A DNA stretch of 64,000 bases from Cacajao melanocephalus (lineage: Eukaryota > Chordata > Mammalia > Primates > Pitheciidae). Position numbers and translations under genes: made by a program. The notes beneath the pieces were generated by a model. It saw nothing but the letters and a program-made list of their open reading frames with translations. It had not been told where the DNA came from and did no database searches. Every line of letters begins with the position of its first letter. Within the stretch, counting starts at the first letter, position 1. Below, piece by piece: positions 58,076 to 64,000 of this stretch. The stretch covers positions 62,001 through 126,000 of the forward strand of contig CAUYLG010004905.1 in NCBI GenBank assembly GCA_963573385.1. The letters run 5' to 3'.

Positions 58076-61000
58076 TTCTATTTACATATCTTTAATTAAA
58101 CCTCAAACTCTCCCTCATTTTTCTCTCATCGTGCTCTAACAATGAGATGTTCTGTCATTTTCATCTTGAAGGAATCTCTCTCACCACATTCTCAGACCTG
58201 ATTGACAGTTTGAGTGTGTATAGAATCTGAGTTTTCCTCAAAACTTTTAAGACATTGTTGCAATCTTTTTTTAACTCTCTTTGGAAGTTTATAGGATCTT
58301 CTTGTTTTTTTTACTGGTTTTCTGAAATTTTGACATTTCATAATGATGAATCAAATGTTCATGAATCTGTTTCTATGCATTGTGTTGAGTTCACGTAAGG
58401 TACTTCAGTATGTAAAATCACATTTTTTAGTTTGATAGAAATTGTTTGAATTTATCCTTTGAAAATTCCCCCATCTTAATTTTCTTAAATCTTCCTTTAT
58501 GAAATTCTTATTCTTTGTATAGTGTACCTCCTGAATAAGTCCTCTTTTTAAAAAATCATTTATATTTTGTCTCCATTTTTCCATCTCTTTTCTTTTCTAC
58601 TTTCTTATAACATTTTGTTTACCAAGCCTCCTCCTAGCTTGTACCCTTAATTTCAAAGCAATTTTAAAATCTCTGTTTTTCTTTTTTATAATATTCTATC
58701 CTTTTGTCACAAGGGCATATCTTTTCTTGTTTATCTGAAGCTACTGTTGTTAATTGATGAGTCTTGTTTTTCTTTTTTTTTTTTCTTGCATGACTTCTGT
58801 CTCTTCTAATATGCTTGCTTTCTTGTTTTCATCTTTGCCTTTCGTATTCCATATTCTCCTCAAAGTCTAGAAACCTTTGTGGTCAACTATCTCAAAATGT
58901 AGAAAGGAAAAAATGTATGCAAGCTCTCTGTGCTTTGCTAGGTTTGTTTGCTGTTGTTCTCACACTGGGATGACCTGACTGAGCAGCTCCATGGGAGAAC
59001 CCCCTAAGTCAGGGCTGGCCAGATTCCCCAGAGAAGGTTCTTTCAATGTCCTGCCTAGAAATTTAAAATCTTGCTGCCAGCATACTGAGTTAAGTGAGTT
59101 TAAAACTTTTGAATTTCACTCAACATTCATCATATAAATGCGTATTTCCAAAATGTGATCTCCTTTCTCAATCATTCTAGTGTTTCAGTCAAGAACCCTC
59201 TGTTTTGCCATCTCCAGAGATTAAACCTCTGTTCCTGTGCTAGGGAGAAATGAGAGGTCGTAACCTGGTTGTGGGTGAGGATCTGCAGGTCTAACTGCTA
59301 CTTAAGCAGATTTTAGTCAATGCTCCGTGTACCAACTCCAGGGCTACTTGGTGCAACCAATACGTGTGCCCTTTGGTGACTCCATGCTATAAATTAGGCC
59401 ACTTCCAAGCTCTCTCCACTGCTGATTTAAGATCCAGCCTTCTCGGGTCTGCTAAGTCAGTTACCGATTATCTCAATCGATGTGAGTTTATGAACAAAAC
59501 AGTCCATTTTTCTTACTTCAGTTGTGCATGCCTGTGGCTGATTCTCCATCCCAAACAACAGTGGCTTCTACTTAACCTGTAAGAAGATTTAACTTGCCCA
59601 GTTATCTTCTGGTAGGCCATTCCTGCCATTACCTGCTTCCACTTTATCCTCTTCTGTATGGTGGAGAATCCTGGACATCCCTGAATCTAAGCTAATGCTT
59701 TCCAAATCACATGTCAACTATTGCTTTGTGTATCTGTCTTTATCCCCAATGAATACAAAGGAGGTGAAAAACTGATCAGAGATGGTTGTTTTGCTTAGCC
59801 AATGTTCAACTCCTGGCAAGCCTCTATTATGTTTATTGAACACATTGATGAATTAATGAAGTTTTAAGAAATTAAGCAAGAGACTAAAATAAAAACGGGC
59901 ATTCAACTATATTTTAACTCTTCCAATTCACTAATAAAATTCACCTTGCTAGCTTATATATGAATGGTTTCACCAGTAGGTAGATGAAAACAGTGGGAAT
60001 GGAAGAATAAAGAATGCAGTTGTTATCTGCTTATGCTAATGAAAGTAAATAAGAAGCCACAGCAGTTTCTGAAGTGTTTTGTGAGGCCATAAATTGCTGC
60101 ATCTATGTCATCGTGCTAAATTTTATTTTTTTACTTTTTCTGATCCTCCTCATCTAAGCAGAAAAAGCTTGAAAGAATAGTTGCCAAATTGCTATGTCTA
60201 TTTCATAGTTGACTATTCCTCATCAATAGTAACATTTTATTTGTTTTAACTTAAGTTCCAAGAAAAATGTGCAGAACCTCTAACATGTTATTGCTTGAAG
60301 GTTAAAGAATATTTTCACTTCATAACCTTGAAATAATGTACTCCATTTTCGTATTCACCCTATCAGAGCAGAATCTGTCTCCACAACATTTATGAAAGGA
60401 AACTCCCCTAGGAAAAATATTTCATAAATATCTGACCACTCTAAACTTGATCTTTGATGTTCCAACTTCACAGGGAGCTGCTTTTGGTGATGGAGGTGTC
60501 AGAAAATTTGTAGTCAAGGTTTTCAGATTGTTCATTTGAGTTATACCAGTTCATCACTTTTAGGTCTTCATGTAACTGAAGGACTCTGCTTTTGGTATTA
60601 ATTCTGGGAGGTATCCTTACCTGCTAAGCAGAGATAAAGGAAAAAAAAAATCTAGGCTTTTCCTCTTGAGAGCAGCACTTTATTTTAACTGATTCTGCTC
60701 AAGAAGAATAAAGTCAGGACAGTGTTAGAAAAATGCCTCTGCCCTGGCTGTAATTTTTACAGGGAAAAAATTTGCCTGGCATCACTTGGAGTGACTCCAG
60801 CTTGGGGATACAGGCTTAGAACATTCTATGTGCACTCTGAATGGTCCCAGAAAGGGACTCTTGATTTGGGAACTTTGGGAACAAAGTAATTATTATGGAA
60901 TAACCAACTATACTTGAGATAAATTATATAAAGATTCACTAAACAATAAAAGTGGTGTTTCAACTAATGTGAATTCTTCCATAAGAGCGTGATTGTGTCT

Positions 61001-61369
61001 CTCCCAGGAGTAGCTTGACTCTTGGTCTTACACTGGAACCCTTTGTCTCCCCCTTTATTTATTTTGTCTGTTTCTTGCTCCCTGAAAGCCACTGATGTCT
61101 GATCAGATTTCAAGGGTAAAATAAAATGCTCGGTAGGTGTTTGCTTCTTCCACCTCTGTTCTCTGGTCAGGGTTCGCCGGGACTTGCTTTTTCTTCTCCA
61201 AACTCTGCCTGGTCAGATGTCTTGTGTCCTTCCTCTCAGCTCCCTTCTCACACTGTGTTCTTATTCTGTTGCTCATACTGTCTTTTTATTTCATCTTTAA
61301 CAGACTTTTAAAAAATTCTAATTACAATTCAAATTTTCTGTAGGATGAAAGATACTACCAATTTACCTT
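58076..61369. other. Unique or unassigned sequence
   Basis: No gene. 58150-58440 (T-rich; 'gtgtatagaatctgagtttt', 'cttttaagacattgttgcaa') resembles an old interspersed element that I cannot assign. 58970-59580 is less AT-rich, with isolated CpGs. 61126-61343 has overlapping 61-68-codon frames without motifs. Confidence 0.35.
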
Positions 61370-61590
61370 GAAAGAGTATTTGTTCCATACCAGACTCTGT
61401 GGAAAGCACTTTAAAAATGTGATCTTAAATCATTTCCAAAATAATCCCATGTGCAAAGGTTGTTTCTCATTTTATAAATGTGAAAAAAATGAGATTCAGC
61501 AAAGTTAAGTATATTTCTCAAGGGCATATACCTAGAAAGTTCAGGAGCTGGAATTTGAAGCTAAGTCCACTAAACTTCCAAATCCTGATG
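61370..61590 (-). repeat. MIR SINE
   Basis: Complement of MIR: 'tgttccataccagactctgt', 'ggaaagcactttaaaaatgt', 'cccatgtgcaaaggttgttt', 'ctcattttataaatgtgaaa', 'gagctggaatttgaagctaa'. Confidence 0.78.
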
Positions 61591-61738
61591 TTAGATATTT
61601 AAGAAAAAAAAAAAGTGAAGATTACTTATAATTCCATAACCTGAAAAAAACTGTTTTCTAGGATATTTCTGTTTTACTGTTTTGTTTACTATAATATGCA
61701 TAAATGTGTATGTGTTTATGTCAGTTTATACATGCTCT

Positions 61739-61761
61739 CACACACACACACACACACACAT
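61739..61761 (+). repeat. (CA)n microsatellite
   Basis: About 11 CA units, followed by AT-rich DNA. Confidence 0.95.
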
Positions 61762-61861
61762 ATAAAGGTCTTTATGTTATATATATATTTAATAGAATAA
61801 TTCTATATATATCTTTTTTGATTCGCAGCAATTGTGAAACATTTGCATGTTATTATTTCTG

Positions 61862-61945
61862 AAAATAAAATGTGTCCATTTAAAATTTGTAAAATAAAAC
61901 ATGTCCATTTAAAATATGTGAAAATAAAATGTGTCCATTTTAAAT
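61862..61945 (+). repeat. Minisatellite, about three 29-30-base copies
   Basis: Copies start at 61862, 61891 and 61921 and share 'aaaataaaa(tg/ca)tgtccattt(t)aaa'. The third is partial (to 61945). Differences are few. Confidence 0.92.
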
Positions 61946-62050
61946 ACCATCCTTAAGGCTACATAATATCTACCATTCAGAAATACCATATTTTAAACAC
62001 CTTTTGGCTGATATTTGTTATTTCTATTCTTTCATTATTAAAGATGGTGG

Positions 62051-62950
62051 TGGTGTGGACATTTTGTTTAATCGTCTAAGGACACAACGTAGCCTACCCT
62101 CTAGGGGTCCTCCTTAGCTGTGTTCTAGCCAAAATGACCAGTTTTCCCTTGTATTAATTTCTCTGTCCATCTTATCTCACTAGTAGGACTGGCCCGATAT
62201 ATTCAGGCTGCTCTAACTCTGATCGATCTTTATAAATGAATACAGAGAAAAAGACTAGCTCCACAGCGCAGTGACATTAGAAAGACTGCTACCCCAGAAA
62301 ACAAACACATTTCTCTCTGTCTGCCCTCTCCTATTTTTTCATCCTGATTTCAGTTAGGCAATTGCTGCAGGGGAGGCCTGGGCTTTTCTTGTATGTGAGC
62401 ACATCATTAATCAGGCTCTCACTCACTCACTCATGTGTGAAGTGGACTCTAGTGGACCAATGATCAACTGCTCAGCCCCTGAAATTTCTTGTTTGCCACT
62501 GCTCCCTAGAATCTACTTCTTAACAACAGATTCTACCTGTATATGCTTATAAAAATTTGGATGATAAGATTAAATCAGCAATTATTCTGAAGTTTGAAAA
62601 GATTGAAGTCCTATCTAAGATACCTGTAAATACTTTGCTATTTTAAAGATATAGTCCTAAGCCAAAGTGTAGATTTAGGTATTTTTAAAAATTATTTTGA
62701 AAAATTAAAAATGTCACCTTTGTCTTATAAACTAAGACTAATTGGAGGGAGAAAATTTTCTTATAATATTAAAAGATTTATACTTAACTCCTTATTCTTA
62801 TTTTTATGACATTTAGGTCTCTTCCAAAGCTTCAGAAATTTGAAAATACTGATACTTTTGTAAACTGCCTGACTGTAATTCTTCAAACAGAATTGTGGAA
62901 TGTTTTCTGTCTCTCAGAGTATCCAAGAAATATTCTGGTTTGGTATATTT
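62051..62950. other. Unique sequence
   Basis: No gene or recognised repeat. 62060-62480 is less AT-rich, with CpGs in 'aatcgtc', 'aacgtag', 'cccgata', 'gatcgatc' and 'agcgcag'. The last 16 bases (62935-62950) are the left target duplication of the next Alu. Confidence 0.4.
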
Positions 62951-63251
62951 CTTATTTGAAAATGTATTGTATTTTTTTGAAGTGAAGTCTCACTCCGTCG
63001 CCCAGCCTGGAGTGCAGTGGAACGATCTTGGCTCGCTGCAACCTCCACCTCCTGGGTTAAAGCAATTCTCCCACCTCAGCTAATCCCAGCTAATCCCGAG
63101 TAGCTGGGATTGCAGGTTCCAGCCACCACACCCAGCTAATTTTTGTATTTTTAGTCAAAATGGGCTTTCACCATGTTGGCAAAGCTGGTCTTAAACTCCT
63201 GACCTCCACATCCCAAGTGCTGGGATTACAGGCGTGAGCCACCTCGCCCAG
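62951..63251 (-). repeat. Alu SINE with internal 10-base duplication
   Basis: Antisense Alu with an A/T-rich head (62951-62978), 'cactccgtcgcccagcctgg', 'tcttggctcgctgcaacctc' and left-arm end 'gagccacctcgcccag'. It is flanked by a 16-base target duplication with one mismatch (62935-62950, 63252-63267). 'cagctaatcc' is tandemly duplicated at 63077-63096, a copy-specific change. A 62-codon frame here is Alu-derived. Confidence 0.97.
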
Positions 63252-63554
63252 CTGGTTTGGTACATTTCAAAGTTCTCTGCATATATTACATTTAACTTCC
63301 TTATTCCTTATTTAGAATGTTTGTCTTGATACCATGAGCAGCAAGGAAAGATAATATTTGCATCCAATATGAAAAAGTATTTTCTTTTGCGTTCAACTAT
63401 ATTTTAAAAGTGATAGTTTTCTTAGTAGTGGGTGCCTGCCCCTTCAGTTTATAACTTCGTTAATTTATCATTAGCGTTGATCCTTGTCAACTTCTTACCT
63501 GATAAACGTGGAGCTACTACATATAGGTCTGTTGAATGAAATAGCATTTATTAA
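63252..63554. other. Unique AT-rich sequence
   Basis: Nothing recognisable after the target duplication. Confidence 0.4.
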
Positions 63555-63630
63555 TAATAATAACACATTATTCATAATACTTCCTGATCACCAGGTACTT
63601 ACTTCTCTGCAAACTTTGCATATTTATTTC
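63555..63630 (-). repeat. MIR SINE, part 1 (split by Alu monomer)
   Basis: 'attaataataataacacatt', 'tgatcaccaggtacttactt' and 'tgcaaactttgcatattt' read as the complement of the MIR 3' half. It resumes at about 63771. Confidence 0.6.
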
Positions 63631-63770
63631 TTTTTTATTTAAAACATTTTTTTCAGAGATGGGGTCTCACTATGTTGTCCCGTCTAGTCTCAAACTTTTG
63701 TGCTCAAGCAACCCTCCAGCCTTGGCCTCCCACATAGCTAGGACTACAGGTGTAAGCAACCACACCTGGC
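63631..63770 (-). repeat. Alu-related monomer
   Basis: A single antisense arm: T-rich head, 'gagatggggtctcactatgt', 'tagtctcaaacttttgtgct', 'ccttggcctcccacatagct', 'aggactacaggtgtaagcaa', 'ccacacctggc'. About 140 bases with no second arm. It splits the MIR. Confidence 0.82.
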
Positions 63771-63930
63771 TACATGCTTATCTTTAATCTTCCTAACAGC
63801 TCTTCAAAGTCATGAGTTGATTTTGCAAATCCAAAAACAGAGCCAGGGACGTTAAATGGATTGTCAAGTGTTGCCTGGTTAGGAAGAGACAGAACTATGA
63901 TTTGAACCCTAAATACTAAGAGTTTGTGTT
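63771..63930 (-). repeat. MIR SINE, part 2
   Basis: 'tctttaatcttcctaacagc', 'gccagggacgttaaatggat' and 'agaactatgatttgaaccct' are the decayed complement of MIR ('aatcctcacaac ... ggaactcagg ... attcgaaccc'). Confidence 0.65.
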
Positions 63931-64000
63931 CTTTCCCTAACTTTCTCCAGACTGATGTAAATTATTACCTGAAAGTTAAAATGCAAAAGTAAGCCCTATG

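Larger units (their letters stand above)
61600..62050 (-). repeat. Possible old L1 3' UTR fragment
   Basis: 'cttataattccataacctga' and 'ggctacataatatctaccat' resemble the same old-L1 segment seen near 20650-21150, with a CA microsatellite and a minisatellite between them. Weak. Confidence 0.35.

Overview
This window is primate, most likely human, nuclear DNA. Alu elements occur on both strands, with younger LINE-1 3' ends, many old mammalian repeats (L2, MIR, old L1, MaLR/ERVL LTRs, a MER8-type Tigger element) and AT-rich single-copy sequence between them. I see no prokaryotic, viral-genome or organelle features. No protein-coding exon, rRNA or tRNA could be supported. The open frames are short, and the clearest ones come from repeats (Alu, poly-valine from an AAC microsatellite, L2 reverse transcriptase, MaLR interior). 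The window reads as intergenic or deep intronic sequence in an AT-rich isochore.

Layout. 1-7 kb: two minus-strand Alus, unique AT-rich DNA, an AAC microsatellite and an L1 3' end. 7-14 kb: a tandem repeat next to a perfect inverted repeat, a MIR, an unplaced ancient repeat, and L2 pieces, one with a readable reverse-transcriptase remnant. 14-24 kb: a long TA/GA microsatellite, a CpG-bearing island near 17 kb, the longest open frame (157 codons, minus), an old L1 tail, and a pre-miRNA-like hairpin at 24.13-24.20 kb. 25-36 kb: large L2 pieces on both strands, MIRs, an Alu inserted into a MIR with a clean target duplication, and an ERVL/MaLR-type LTR carrying a CTT tract. 36-47 kb: a GC-richer patch with possible decayed coding sequence, a MER8-type transposon split by an L1 tail, and an unusual array of direct and inverted copies at 41.4-41.66 kb. 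47-57 kb: MaLR-rich, with one solo LTR and one two-LTR provirus, both on the minus strand. 57-64 kb: Alus, an old L1 ORF2 fragment, a small minisatellite and two MIRs.

There is no set of genes working together here. What can be read is insertion history (nesting, target duplications, LTR pairing) and a few single-copy patches that may be regulatory or transcribed. The items most worth checking are the hairpin at 24126-24203, the symmetric repeat array at 41409-41660 and the CpG-bearing island at about 17030-17480. Repeat names were assigned by reading against remembered family consensus sequences, without a database search, so subfamilies are mostly left open and old-repeat boundaries are approximate.
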